Positions 1-11,556 of a stretch of 64,000 nt of DNA are shown here, piece after piece. A model generated the notes under the pieces. It ran no database searches, had not been told where the DNA came from, and was given only the letters and a program-made list of their open reading frames with translations. The first letter of the stretch is position 1, and the number at the start of each line of letters is the position of its first letter. The stretch is from NCBI RefSeq assembly GCF_009730915.1, contig NC_052481.1, positions 19,154,386 through 19,218,385 on the forward strand, written 5' to 3'. The translations under genes were made by a program, and so were the position numbers. The DNA is from Dioscorea cayenensis subsp. rotundata (Eukaryota > Streptophyta > Magnoliopsida > Dioscoreales > Dioscoreaceae).

Positions 1-814
1 TAAACTCTTTTTTAAAGAATTTTCCCCACATTATGAACATATAGAATTTAATGGAATTTATTTCATCATGGGCAAGTCAGTTTTATATTAAACATTTAAT
101 AATACCTCCTCATAGGAACGGATGGCCTTTAGAAATTGAAAATCTTTGCTAAATGTTTTTTGAATTATTTGTTTACAAAAGAATAAACAACATTTATTTG
201 ACATTACATAAAATATAATAAATAAAAAATAATATGTTATTAATAAAAAAAAATTATAACTAAATGAATAAAAAAATTAACGACATTTGTTTGGTATTAC
301 ATTAAATTTCAACATGGGCTTTATTTTTTTAAAATTACTAGTAGTTTCTTATTTATTAAATTATATAGATTGATTTTATGAGGAGATGAATAGACAATTG
401 TAGAAGAAGATGAAAAATTTAAAATAAAAGAAATTAAATGATGGTGTTAATATATATATTTGAATAATAATTATTTTTCTTGGTATAAGTTTGTTTTTCA
501 CATAAGCGGTAGTGAAAAGCCAAGTAAATGTTATGCGAAAAAAATTTTAAATTTATTTTTTTCAAATTATCTACACAAACTATTAAATTGGATATATAAT
601 ATTCTATTTATTAATTATCATCAATTAAGATATTTAACTTTTCTTTAATTTAACTAAATCATCTCAACTATCTTTTTAAAACTAAAAATAATAAATTAAA
701 ATTTTTTTTTATTTTACTATAATTCTTAATCATTTATATTTAATGTCTAAACTACTTTTTTTTTTATCTTATTTAATAATTTATTTCAAAAATACTAAAT
801 TTTTTAAGCTTAAT

Positions 815-1400
815 TTAATGTTTTTATTACAATATTGTTAGAAGTTTATTAAAAAGTTTCTTCTGATTTATTTCTATTATATATTTTTATTTGTAGTCTT
901 TAAATATATTCATTTCTCGATACTTAATCTTCAAACTTAGTTTGATCAGCTAATTTGTTAAAAAAACCGAAAAAAACAAAACAAAACCAATAAAAAAAAA
1001 CTTTGCCATGAAATTAGCAATATTGTAATTGTAAATTTTTTAAATTGCAAGGATAGAGAGCTTAATTTGTTTTTAATATATTTTTATTCAAATTTGATAT
1101 TCTTTCATTATTTTTTTAGTTTTTATTTATATAACTTACGATATTAATAATAGAAAAACTTTAATTGTGCTTATTTATTTATGTAATAAATGTCCATAAA
1201 TTTAAAGTATAAAATAATTTTCATTGTATGAGTTATTTAATTATATTATTTTTATAGAGTGTTTCAAAAATCAAATGTAAATTTTTTTTATTACATTTAA
1301 GTTTTTATTTATATTATTTATGATATTAATAATTAAAAAATAATAATTGCATTTATTTATTAATACAAAACTCCGATGTGAAGCCGGGGAGAATGCTTAG
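815..1400. repeat. AT-rich dispersed repeat, copy 1
   Basis: About 460 bp of this segment (roughly 815-1260) recurs at 3221-3680 with scattered substitutions and small indels. The homology then continues at 5739-5880, on the far side of a 2 kb insertion. Both copies contain a run rich in AAAACAAAACAAAA followed by TTTGCCATGAAATTAGC or its variant. No coding capacity is visible. It is probably a non-autonomous transposon, but its class is not clear. Confidence 0.6.
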
Positions 1401-1640
1401 TATATATATACTATTAAAGTAGATGTATAAGTAGGTTTGAGAGTAATTCAAGAAATAATTTAAATATTTTTATTTATATTAAATATGGTATTAATAATTG
1501 AAAATTTTAATTGCCTAATAGGCATTAATTTCATCATGGGCATATTAAAGTAGATGTACAAACTATTTTAAGAGTGATTCAAAGAATAATTTTAACATTT
1601 TCATTTATATTAAACTAGGAAAATTCTCTTGCTTCGCTTC
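1370..1640. mobile_element. possible Helitron-type termini
   Basis: Around 1615-1650, read on the minus strand, a short CG-rich palindrome-like stretch (cccgaagcgaagcaagag) is followed closely by CTAG and then T. That is the layout of a Helitron 3' end. A similar plus-strand stretch (gaagccggggagaatgc then TTAGT) lies near 1379-1400. No Rep/helicase gene and no matching 5' ends were found, so this is tentative. Confidence 0.3.
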
Positions 1641-2099
1641 GGGTTTTTTTATTTCTTTTTTCTTTACAATTTTGATGGTTGTAAGGCAATATTACATATA
1701 GACATAATTTGAAATAAAATAGTTTAATTAATGAAATTTTAAAATCATGCGGAGAGCTTTTAAAAGAATAAATAAAGCAAATGCAAATGAAATAATACTT
1801 AGCACAAGAACTATTCAAAAAATAAAAATAAAAAATAGAATAAAAATGAAAAGGTGAAGGAAATTTAATTACACAATAATAGATATCACAACCTCTTCTT
1901 GGAATAAGAACTTTAGGGAATTAGAACATAAAAGAATCACCTTTTTATGGATATATGGATAAATCTTTAGAATATTTTATCATGGATTAATTCTTGTTCT
2001 ATAAACTTTAGACTATTTTACCAGTACTCTTTTAAATCTTGTAGATTCCAATCAATATTTTCTTCCGAAATTAGAAGTACATTAAACATAAAGATAAAT

Positions 2100-3190
2100 T
2101 TTAACATTTTACGTTTAATAATAGTTGTTTTTGTTTAAGTTATTTTATTTCCGTTTATCAATCCGGGTTTTTTTGTTGAAGCTAACACGCTTTTCGCTTA
2201 GCGCCCTTGCCATCGCTTAATTTACTCGCTTTTTGTTTATCCGATTATGTTAGAGCGCATTGTTAAATGTTTTACTTTTAATTTGTTGGGTTTCAATAGT
2301 TTTACATTATATGTTAATGCGTATCTGATTAAGTTTACTAATTTTTGTTTAATAGTTTTGGTTTCTGTTTTATGAATACACTTTTTTTACGCTTTAACAA
2401 TAGGTTTTTGTTTAAGTTATCTTGTTTCTGCTTAATAATTCGGGTTTCGCTTAAGGTATCGGATTTCGCTTAATAGTCTTGCTTTCGCTTAACAATAGTT
2501 ATTTTTTTGTTTAAATTACCTTGTTTTCTTTTTATCAATCCCTGCTAGTGCAATCAACCCCATGATAAAATATTCCAACAATTTCAAATTTATCCATACA
2601 AAAAAGAATCGACATGAATCGGATGAATTTGAATTAAAAAACACACACATACCAATTAAGAATCTCAAGGGGATCGACATAAGTTCTAAATCGCTCCTTC
2701 CTCTCTTACAAAAAACACCGAATACCCTCCCCTCCTCATCCTCCTTCCGCTCGACCGATTTCTTCGGTTCTCTAAAAGTACAACACATCTCTCATTAGTA
2801 TATCGATTCTCATCGGGCCTCTTCCTTTTCAAGGCCGAGCCTTTCCCACCGACTTCATCAGTCAAGGCAAACCCAAGAACCCATAGCAATGTAGGTGGTG
2901 ATGAAAAATAGTCGAGGCCACTAGAGATCCTCGGGTGAGGCTCAAGGTCTTTCAAAAAATATTTGAAAGATGGGAAAAAACTGGGTTATTTTAAAAAAGA
3001 TGATGTGCTTTTTTTCCACCATTGTTGAGGGTAAAAATGGAATTCAATCGAATGAATTAGTATGCAATTAATCGAAAGGGGAAAAATGAAGTGAAACAAA
3101 AATGAAGAGTTGTCCTAAGCAAATTCAAAAAGTCGTAAGGGGTTGTCCGGGAATTTTTTAAACTGTTAGGGGGTAAAAAATAATTTTCCC
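2100..3190. mobile_element. fragment resembling the Mutator-like family at 15.4 kb
   Basis: This segment has the same peculiar texture as the element at 15387-17794: repeated TTTCGCTTAA / TTTTTGTTTAA motifs (about 2190-2510), a moderately GC-rich possibly captured block (about 2690-2960), and a right edge ending in AATTTTCCC at 3190, the same terminal sequence as the 15.4 kb element. A minus-strand open frame of 89 codons at 2686-2955 has no recognisable family. No left terminus or target duplication was identified. Confidence 0.35.
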
Positions 3191-3220
3191 TTGAAAATAT
3201 TGAACATGTTTTAATGTTAA

Positions 3221-3680
3221 TTTAATGTTTTTATTATAAAATTATTAGAAGTTTATTAAAAGTTTCTTCTGATTTATTTGTATTATATATTTTTATTTGT
3301 AGTATTTAAATATATTCATTATACTTAATCTTCAAAATTAGTTTGATAAGTTAATTTTTTTTTAAAAAAAATACAAAACAAAACTAATCAAAACCAAACA
3401 AAAAAAAACTCTGCCATAAAATTAACAATATTGTAATTATAAATTTTTAAATTGCAATGATAGAGATGCTTAATTTGTTTTTAATATATTTTTATTCAAA
3501 TTTTATGTTTTTTCATTATTTTATTAGTTTTTATTTAAATCTTTATTTATATTACACTTATTTATTTAAAACTTTAATGGCACTTATTTATTTATATAAT
3601 AAACGTTCATAATACCTTTGAAATCCAAATATACAACAATTTCTATTTGTATGAGTTGTCTGATTATATTATTTTTATTG
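3221..3680. repeat. AT-rich dispersed repeat, copy 2
   Basis: Second copy of the repeat at 815-1260. It is interrupted at about 3679 by sequence beginning TGTCATGCTCCGACC, and resumes at about 5739 with AGAGTGTTTCAATAAA, which matches AGAGTGTTTCAAAAAT at about 1256 in copy 1. Comparing the copies shows that 3679-5738 is an insertion. Confidence 0.6.
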
Positions 3681-5738
3681 TCATGCTCCGACCCTCGCCG
3701 GGCACGTGGTAATTGCCGCGGCAACAAGGAGTGGGCCCTACATTGTCCCACCTCATAGTCACCGTAAGGCTCAAACAAACTTGCTATCGCAACTCATTGA
3801 AGAACAAGACAACTCCACTATAGAACCAGCTAGAGTTCCAAATACAACAAAAAAGGTACACATACAAAATACAGGAACAATACACAAACTCATTTCTAGT
3901 GGATCCGTAAAGTTTACATGCACATTGCACACTAATCTAAACAAAGGAAAAAAGGCAGGTCATTCTACTGCTTGTCTAGCACAACCCAGCCAACATCGTA
4001 GTCTGAGAAAGGAGAAAAGAGAGTAGTGAGTAACAGACGTTACCCAGTGAGTGGTGACAGCATAGATATAACAGAGTAATAAAACATTTCAGATAGTATT
4101 AACCACAATAATAATAACATATAAAAGTAGTTTCAAGTATTCAACAAGTGAACATATATCACAATAATTCATAAATGGTGATGGTAAGTAACATTTTCAA
4201 ACACATTGAGCACCGCTCAAAATACAGACTGGCCTCAAACAATTCCCAAGGTAATTGTAGCCGTGACTAGCTACGAGGCCACCAAGGTGTTTTAAGACTT
4301 TTAAAATAATGTTGCCTTCCTTGGTGTTAGCCACTGAGATCCCTGTGTAGTGACCCCTTGTTTCTCACATATAAGATCCCCTGTCAATGGCTCCGCGCAC
4401 CTCTTGACCAGGATAAACTCAGGGTTGACCACGCCACCTCCAATCAGGCCAGACCGTGGAACCCCACACTGCAGTGTCGGACTAAAGTCCGCTGTCGCTA
4501 TCAAAATCCAAATGCCGCAATGCAATTCTTTCCAATTCCAACTCGAGGAAATCAAGCATATGATGCGTAAATACGGAAATATACATTAATCTATGTTCCA
4601 TTTGCATGTAAAGTACATTTACATGTAAACATGTTTTTTCACAATAAATACGCATAAGTATACTAGAATCATTTTGCCCAATAACTCCATGCTCAAACTA
4701 TTTATATATAAATAGCAAATGAAATCTGGTTTAGCATCAAAATTTATGATATAAACTATATAAAGAAAATGCTATAATACTCTTATTAAATCTATGCAAT
4801 TAACAATTAAACCACTCACAACCAGTCGTCTCGCCTCGAGACACGCTCACTGATCGGCAGTTTTCTTCCCCTTGGAAGATGCCTCACCACCTAGAATCAA
4901 TAAGGGAATCTAAGAACCAAAGAATACCAAAATAGAAACTAAAATGCATGCAAATACTTTGGTATATGTTGAACATGTAACTCTAGAGTTTTAGGGGAAA
5001 ACGACATCATTTTAGACCCAAACGACCTTAAACCAAGGTAAAACTACTTCTAATGGATTCCAAGTAAGAAGAGCTTCGATTTGGACCAAAGAAATACAAT
5101 AAAATGCCAAGGTTTTTTTTGGTGCTACAGTAACTTCGGATTTGCTATATTATTGCTACAGTAAAATCGGACCTTATTTGATAGTTTCTTGCCGATTTAC
5201 AACGCTAAATCATAAAAAAATTTTTACAAACATACACAGAAATGAATCACTAGATATAGGGCTTCGATTTGAGCTTAAAAACAACTCAAACCAAGGGTAT
5301 TTCTAGGGTTTCAAAGATTTTCAAAAAAAATTAAATACTGAGAAAAAAATACGAAAAAAAACCTTGAATCGAAGTCTTACGAAGCTTAGGAGAATGAGAG
5401 GAAGAGAATATGAGTGTTGATTCGCCCAAAAAACTGACTTTTGTTTTTAAAAGAAGTGTCTTGGCCGAAATGAAGAAAGAAGGAATGAAAACAAAGAAGA
5501 AGAAAAGAATGAGGAATGAGAAGCCATGTTGCTTCTTATCCTTTCATTCAGATTTTCAATTTTTGTTTTATAGAGAAAATAGAAATTACTAAAAATACCT
5601 TTTATAAGAAAAAATAGAAAGAAATGAGTCTAAAAGATAGTTTTGCCCTGATTTTCGGTTGGTCAATAATGCTACTAATGTAAAATGACCATTTTGCTCC
5701 TAATACATGCACAAAAATCTAAAAATGCATAAGATCAA
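3679..5738 (-). mobile_element. LTR-like insertion (probable solo LTR)
   Basis: About 2.06 kb interrupts the repeat above. The left edge reads TGTCATGCTCCGACC. The right edge of the solo LTR at 27.7-36.1 kb, reverse-complemented, begins TGTCATGCCCCGACC. Further shared landmarks are the GAGGCGAG block followed by TGAGTGG, and a conserved stretch where each carries ACTCACC/GGTGAGT near its end. It therefore looks like a minus-strand member of the same LTR family. No gag or pol is present. The distal end lacks a clean CA or 5 bp duplication, so that boundary is approximate. Confidence 0.5.
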
Positions 5739-6939
5739 AAATCTAGAGTGTTTCAATAAATAAATTTATTTTTATTGTTATTATATTTAAATTTTTATTT
5801 ATCTTAATCCTGATATTAATAACTAAATAAATTTTAATTACAGTTATTTATTTATACAAAACTCAAATGAAAGGGGAGAAATACTATACAAACAAAAAGC
5901 ATATGGGCGGCGTGCAACTCACATTCATGACATATATCTGTCATCACTATACCATCATGAAAATATTATATTTTATCTCAATGAAAATGATTTTAATGCA
6001 ATATGTATATATATATATATATATTAATAGAACAAGTAAATTTTCAAATGTGGTGGCGCATTCTCCACCTCTCTTTTTTTTTATATTTTCTCCATAAGTA
6101 ATATATAAATATATAGAGAAACGTGAATCGAAATTTTAAGTTTTATTAAAGATTTAAATGAAAATTTAATTCTCCTCTCATCTAGTATTATTGATATATT
6201 TATAAATATAGATAAGACTGTGTTAGTTTTGATTTGTTATTGGAAAAATTAATTTTTAATTTTTGAATTGTTTAATTAATTAGTTAGTTAAAAATTTTTC
6301 ATATAATAAATTATCTTGAGCTTTAATTGGTAAAAAAACAAGGTGTTTATTATTAGTTGTCTTCATGGTGGAAGACTTACTGGTCTTTGACTTCGAAAAT
6401 AATAATTTGAAATAAAATCTTGAACAAAATCTATCATGTGAATACAGTTGTACTTCACTTAAGAAAACAAAGATTTTTTAAGCAATTTATATTAATTAAT
6501 CATTAATGAGAATAATATACTTTTGACTTTGAAATATTTGCTTTTAATTATTTTAATTGTTGTAATGGTTAGGTCCCTACATGATGAGTATACCCATACC
6601 CATACTTATTCAAATAGGGTAATACCCTCTTTGATCAGTCCATGTACGGGTAAGAGCATTATTTGTTATTTTTTGAACGGGTAAGGGTAAGGGTTACATG
6701 TACGAGTAAAGGTCTTGATATACTCTACTCATACCTTACCCGTTGCCATCTTTAGGAGTTACTGTAAAAATTATATGTGCGTGACATGCGAAGTGTAAAA
6801 CTAAGAAGAAAAGGGAAGTGAAAAAGGGAGTTAGGGCTTGAGTATAGGAGAATGAGCGGCTTTCTTAATTGACCGTTCTATTGATGACACGTTTTATTTG
6901 AGAGCATTTTATTGATGCCTTTAAACTTGTTTTACTTTA

Positions 6940-7085
6940 ATTGAATCAAGTTTTATGGCGTGTGAGTTAGTTGTGACATCACCTGTGAGTTAATAATTCT
7001 TTCAATAAAGAATTCGAACCCTCACCATTTTATACGCCACACCAAGAGATTTATTTTGATGCGGCTAATCACTTGAACTAAGTGA
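6940..7085 (-). mobile_element. SINE-like tRNA-derived fragment
   Basis: On the minus strand this reads a possible A-box region (tagttcaagtgattag), then a Pol III B-box-like GGTTCGAATTC about 55 bp downstream, as in tRNA-derived SINEs. No target duplication or tail was established. Confidence 0.35.
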
Positions 7086-8524
7086 TTTTGGTAAACGTTG
7101 TTATCTTTTTGTTAACATAGTAAAAATGTGTGTTTCATTAGCTTTGATAGTATTTTACATCAGATCCTATTTTCGTACTCATAGAGAGAAAGAATGGATA
7201 TTCATATCATGAAAATTTCATAATTTAGCACGATTATAATAAACGTGCTGAGGTCATATTTATTACACGTTTTTAATTTTCACACAGTGCTACAATCGGA
7301 AGAAATCCTGAGAATAGTACTGGGAACAATACTCCCTTACAAAAACCTTGCTGATTACAAATTGAAGTAGATGATTTGAATACGGTAGCTATAGTATTCA
7401 TTTCGGTTTCTACAATACAGTGCTGAGTGGTACCCTACCAAACCCATTTGATTTTATACCACACCTTCAGTTTCAACGTTTAGTCCAAAATCACCAAACC
7501 CATTTACAGCATTCTTTTAAAATTCATGCTGTTAAAAGCATGGACACTGTCTTTTTTATGTTGTAGCTTTTTATATCACAATCTGGTAATAAAGTTAGCA
7601 TAAATGTCAAAATTGAAATTGGAATAAGTGAAATTTTAAATTTTTGAATCAAAGTACAAGTTGGAAAATTTTACCGATTTTGTTTTGAAATAATATAATT
7701 CTAGGACTGGTCAAGCAATCGAAGACTACAGACTGGAATCCTAAACACATAAAAAAAAGCAATTGTATATATATAGATTTTATACAATTTTATCTTTTTG
7801 TCAGCAAGCAAGACTGAAATTCACCTAATATAAACAAACATAGTTTTATCTAGTCTAATCAAATTTAAACTAATTAATAAGTAATAATTAAAATTTAAAT
7901 AAAAAAATTCCATATATATATACATATTCTAATAGAGAATGCTTATTTTATTTTAAAGTTTTGAAATATGACATTTAGTTTTTTTAAAGTGGAGCACTTC
8001 ACTATCATTTGACACATTTAGTTTAGTCCCCTTAACACTTGTCAAAGCCCCTCATTTTTGACCAAAAGATTTCACATTAACTAAATCCAACAAATTCACT
8101 CATTTTATAAATTGAATCAATGTCACTTTCACATTCACTATGAGCTTAATATATATAAGATATCATTAATATAATTTTAGCATCTAATCCTTGACTAAGG
8201 GAAAGTGGATTAGATTTCACATTAATCAAACCTTCAAATCCACCATTAAACCAAATTGAATTTCCAAGTAATAACTTTCTTAAATATATTGGAGTTATTG
8301 GTCAAAGTACACAACGTGCTTGAATTTACTTTATTAGCTGAATTTTATTTCAAATATATATTAAGTAATTTTTTTCATTATTATTTCAAATTTTCTTGTC
8401 TTAATTTTTATATTTTTTTAAGTAAAAATTCAAAATATTAACATAGATTAAAACGCCAAAGAATTATAATTCAACTGTATTGACTCTATTATGAAAAATG
8501 TTAGTGTGAGAAATTCAAGTCTTA

Positions 8525-8657
8525 TAAAACACAATGGTATAATTGATCTTCGCATGTGAGTATAGATTTACGGTTCAAATTTTATGTCACTGGGTAATAG
8601 ACAAATAATTCTCAGCATGTTCGGACTATTTGTTGTATTTGTTAAAAAAAAAAAACC
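8525..8657 (+). mobile_element. SINE-like element with A tail
   Basis: There is a B-box-like stretch GGTTCAAATTTT near 8572, an upstream GGTATAATTGATC that could be an A box, and a 3' end of TTGTTGTATTTGTT followed by about 12 A. The organisation parallels the better supported SINE at 45279. No target duplication was found. Confidence 0.4.
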
Positions 8658-9060
8658 AATTAAAATACGAGACACGGTGTAGTCAATCCAAGCGGATCTA
8701 TACGACTATGATTAAATTTATTTATTATATTAACTAAATCCCATAATGTGGTCAAGATCTTGGGATCGAGAGCTGGCAAGATGAACGGCGATCCATTAGC
8801 CGTCTTATGAAATGGACGGTTGATCAACGAAGACTTCGCGTTTGTGTTCCCATCCGTTGGCTTCTCTTTCGTCCTCCGCGTTGGTTGTGACATGACAAGA
8901 CTTTTAAAATTATGGTCTGAGTTTGGTGCCATCATTTCAATATTTATTTATTTATTTATTTTTGGTTTTTCTTTTATCCTTTATATTTATAAGTAGAGGT
9001 ATTGGATTAGTAGAGAGTTTCTCTTCATTCGTTCTTTGGTTTTGCTTTTCTTTTAATAAG

Positions 9061-9464
9061 GTATTCCCCTTTTTTTAACTTTGAATACTTAATTATTAGT
9101 TCATTGATTGAAAACAAGCTTGATTGATTGCTTGCTTGCATGAATTATTTCTTGATGTGTGTTTTGTTTGTGTTCCAAAAAAAGGCAATTAAAAGAGAAA
9201 ATAAGTGAGCATTGGATTTAATTATTGTTGTTTTTGTTATAGAGAATTCATTGATAGAAAACAAGCTTATATATGATATTTGTATGAATTATTTCTAGAT
9301 TTGTTTTCATATATGGTTGTTATGTTTTCAGTATGATTGTTATAATCTCTTTCAAGATGTGTTTTCATATCATTATTGTTAATATTTGCTCATTGTTATT
9401 ATCATGGATTAATATTTTCTCCAAAATGATCATCATTATTAATATATGTTTAACTTCTTCACAG
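9061..9464 (+). other. probable 5' UTR intron of the kinase gene
   Basis: A GT donor follows TTTTAATAAG at 9061, and a pyrimidine-rich acceptor (TTAACTTCTTCACAG) ends at 9464, 64 bp before the start codon. The interval is T-rich and has no coding signal. This is inference from splice consensus only; the transcription start was not identified. Confidence 0.35.
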
Positions 9465-9528
9465 ATTCAAGGAAAAAAACCAACATTAATAATCATTTGG
9501 ATCTCATTAGTACATCACACAAAAAGAT

Positions 9529-11245
9529 ATGAGTTTCTGCTGTTTTGATGCATTATTTGCCGGTATAAAAGATAAGGTCACTCCTTATTCTCAAGAAAAC
9601 ACTAATTATGGTAACCAATTTATACCTTTTCTTTTCATTATATATATATATAATAAATTAAATCATGTTATTTTATCTGAATTATATGAACCATGAAATT
9701 ATTTTTTTCTGCAGAAAACTCACCAGTCAAGAAGAACATAAAATTCTTTACTTACAATGAGTTAAGTTCAGCAACAAATGATTTTCATCCGAGCAATCGA
9801 ATCGGCCGAGGTGGTTTCGGAATTGTATACAAGGTATGAATATTAATGTAATGCTAGCATTTTGTTTGATTTTTCGATGAATTTATAGATTCTTAAATTA
9901 AATTTATAAATGACAGGGAGTTCTCAGGAATGGATCAACAATAGCTGCAAAAGTACTCTCTGCTGAATCAAAACAAGGAGTTAATGAGTTTCTGACAGAG
10001 ATTAACACAATTTCGAATGTTAAGCATCCGAATCTTGTTGAGCTCGTCGGTTGCTGTGTTCAAGGATCGAGTCGGATTTTGGTTTATGAATATGTTGAAA
10101 ATAATAGTCTCGACCGCGCATTACTTGGTAAATTAATCTGTGAAACTGTTAAATATGCCGAATATAATGTTGAATTATTGTGAGGACTTATTATATAGTT
10201 TGGATTTTTATAGGTCCGAAGGGGAACAGATGTAAATTGAGTTGGAGCTCAAGGTCTGCAATTTGTTTGGGAGCAGCAAAAGGGCTTGTATTTCTGCATG
10301 AAGAGACAAGACCACATATTGTGCATAGAGACATAAAAGCTAGTAATATTCTTCTTGATCGAAACTTTGTACCGAAGATCGGAGACTTTGGTTTGGCGAA
10401 GCTTTTTCCTGATAATGTTACTCATCTTAGCACACGGATCGCGGGGACAATGTGAGTCTTTCGATATCATTTCGTATGTAAACTCTTATTCTGAAAATTC
10501 GGCTAACCAAACAACGAAAAATTGTCCACCAAGCTCATTAATTAGAAAATTAAATTTTAATTTTGATTAGAATTAACAATATCAAATAAGGAACACTTGC
10601 TAATAGTATCATTTTAGCATGAGATTTATGTGAACCAAATTTTAACATTTCTGTTACTATAATTTCATGCAGGGGCTATTTAGCACCCGAATACGCAATG
10701 CACGGTCAATTGACTAAGAAAGCCGATGTATATAGTTTCGGTGTCCTCATACTCGAGATAATCAGTGGCAGAAGTACTTCAAAATCCACACATTCAGACA
10801 CAGAACAAGCCCTATTAGAATGGGTAAGCATTCTTCTTAAAATGAATTTAAAACAACAACTGAGAATATCGATAATATGAAAATTAATCAAAGTATGCAA
10901 TGTACACAGACATGGCAGCTGTATGAAGAAGAGAAACTGACAGACCTTGTTGATCCAAACCTTAAAGAGTATCCAGAGGAGGATGTTAAGAGGTTCATCA
11001 AAGTAGCTCTTTTCTGCATACAAGCAGCAACAGCAAGAAGGCCATCAATGACTCAGGTTGTGGAGATGTTGTCAAAGCCAACGATAAGAATCAAAGAGAA
11101 GGAGCTGACGGCCCCCGGCCTCTGGCACAAGTCTTCGGCAACCAGCACAACAAGTTCAAGCAAGTCACAGGCCAATGATACTTCGCCTATGTTATCTGTA
11201 ACTCCATTGACCGCACCTTCGGTCACATTGATGTTAGCCAGGTGA
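9529..11245 (+). CDS. cold-responsive protein kinase 1-like receptor-like cytoplasmic kinase
   Basis: Six exons join in frame: 9529-9610, 9715-9833, 9917-10127, 10214-10451, 10673-10823, 10910-11245, giving 378 residues; all introns are GT-AG. The protein is a serine/threonine kinase without extracellular or membrane segments. The glycine loop [11 protein letters not shown] is at 57-67, the ATP lysine is K79, the helix C glutamate is about E95, the catalytic HRDIKASN has D177, DFG has D195, and GYLAPEY is in the activation region. The last ~50 residues are rich in Ser/Thr. The short Cys-containing N-terminus ([10 protein letters not shown]) and exon layout match the Arabidopsis At1g16670 (CRPK1) group, which phosphorylates 14-3-3 proteins during cold response; that role is inferred from the family. 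The first ATG of exon 1 gives the family-like N-terminus. The gene converges on the clathrin light chain gene 311 bp away. Confidence 0.9.
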
Positions 11246-11556
11246 CGCATGTATATCACCAGCCAATATCATTGATTCAATAGTTATCCCTGTTTGTTGT
11301 GTCCATTCTTTAAGTAGTTGTACAGGAGCTGAACTGTAGAACTCAATCCTTCAGTATACATAACCATATAATCTTAATAGAAAGCAACATAGAACTTCTC
11401 TACAAATGATAATGTAAACCAAGAGATCCATATTTCACACGAGTCTCTAATGCAAATAGGGGAACCAAAGCTCATGATAAAGTCATAGTAAACAAGGGGG
11501 CAAACAGCATTTGACTTCTACAGTAAGAGATTAATGGTAAATGCACCGGCAGGTGC

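Larger units (their letters stand above)
5739..9000. other. AT-rich intergenic spacer
   Basis: No gene supported. It contains a short TA microsatellite (about 6003-6024), a stretch with degenerate GGGTA/TACCC motifs (about 6590-6750) of the kind found in plant DNA transposons, and two SINE-like segments listed separately. The short open frames here have no family resemblance. Confidence 0.5.

Noticed and set aside
3706..4589. Open frames in the 3.7-4.6 kb region that might be a gene
   Set aside because: They lie inside the LTR-like insertion shared with 34.4-36.1 kb; no domain or splicing continuity.
8660..8935. 91-codon minus-strand open frame upstream of the kinase
   Set aside because: No family resemblance, no splice partners, and composition like the surrounding spacer.
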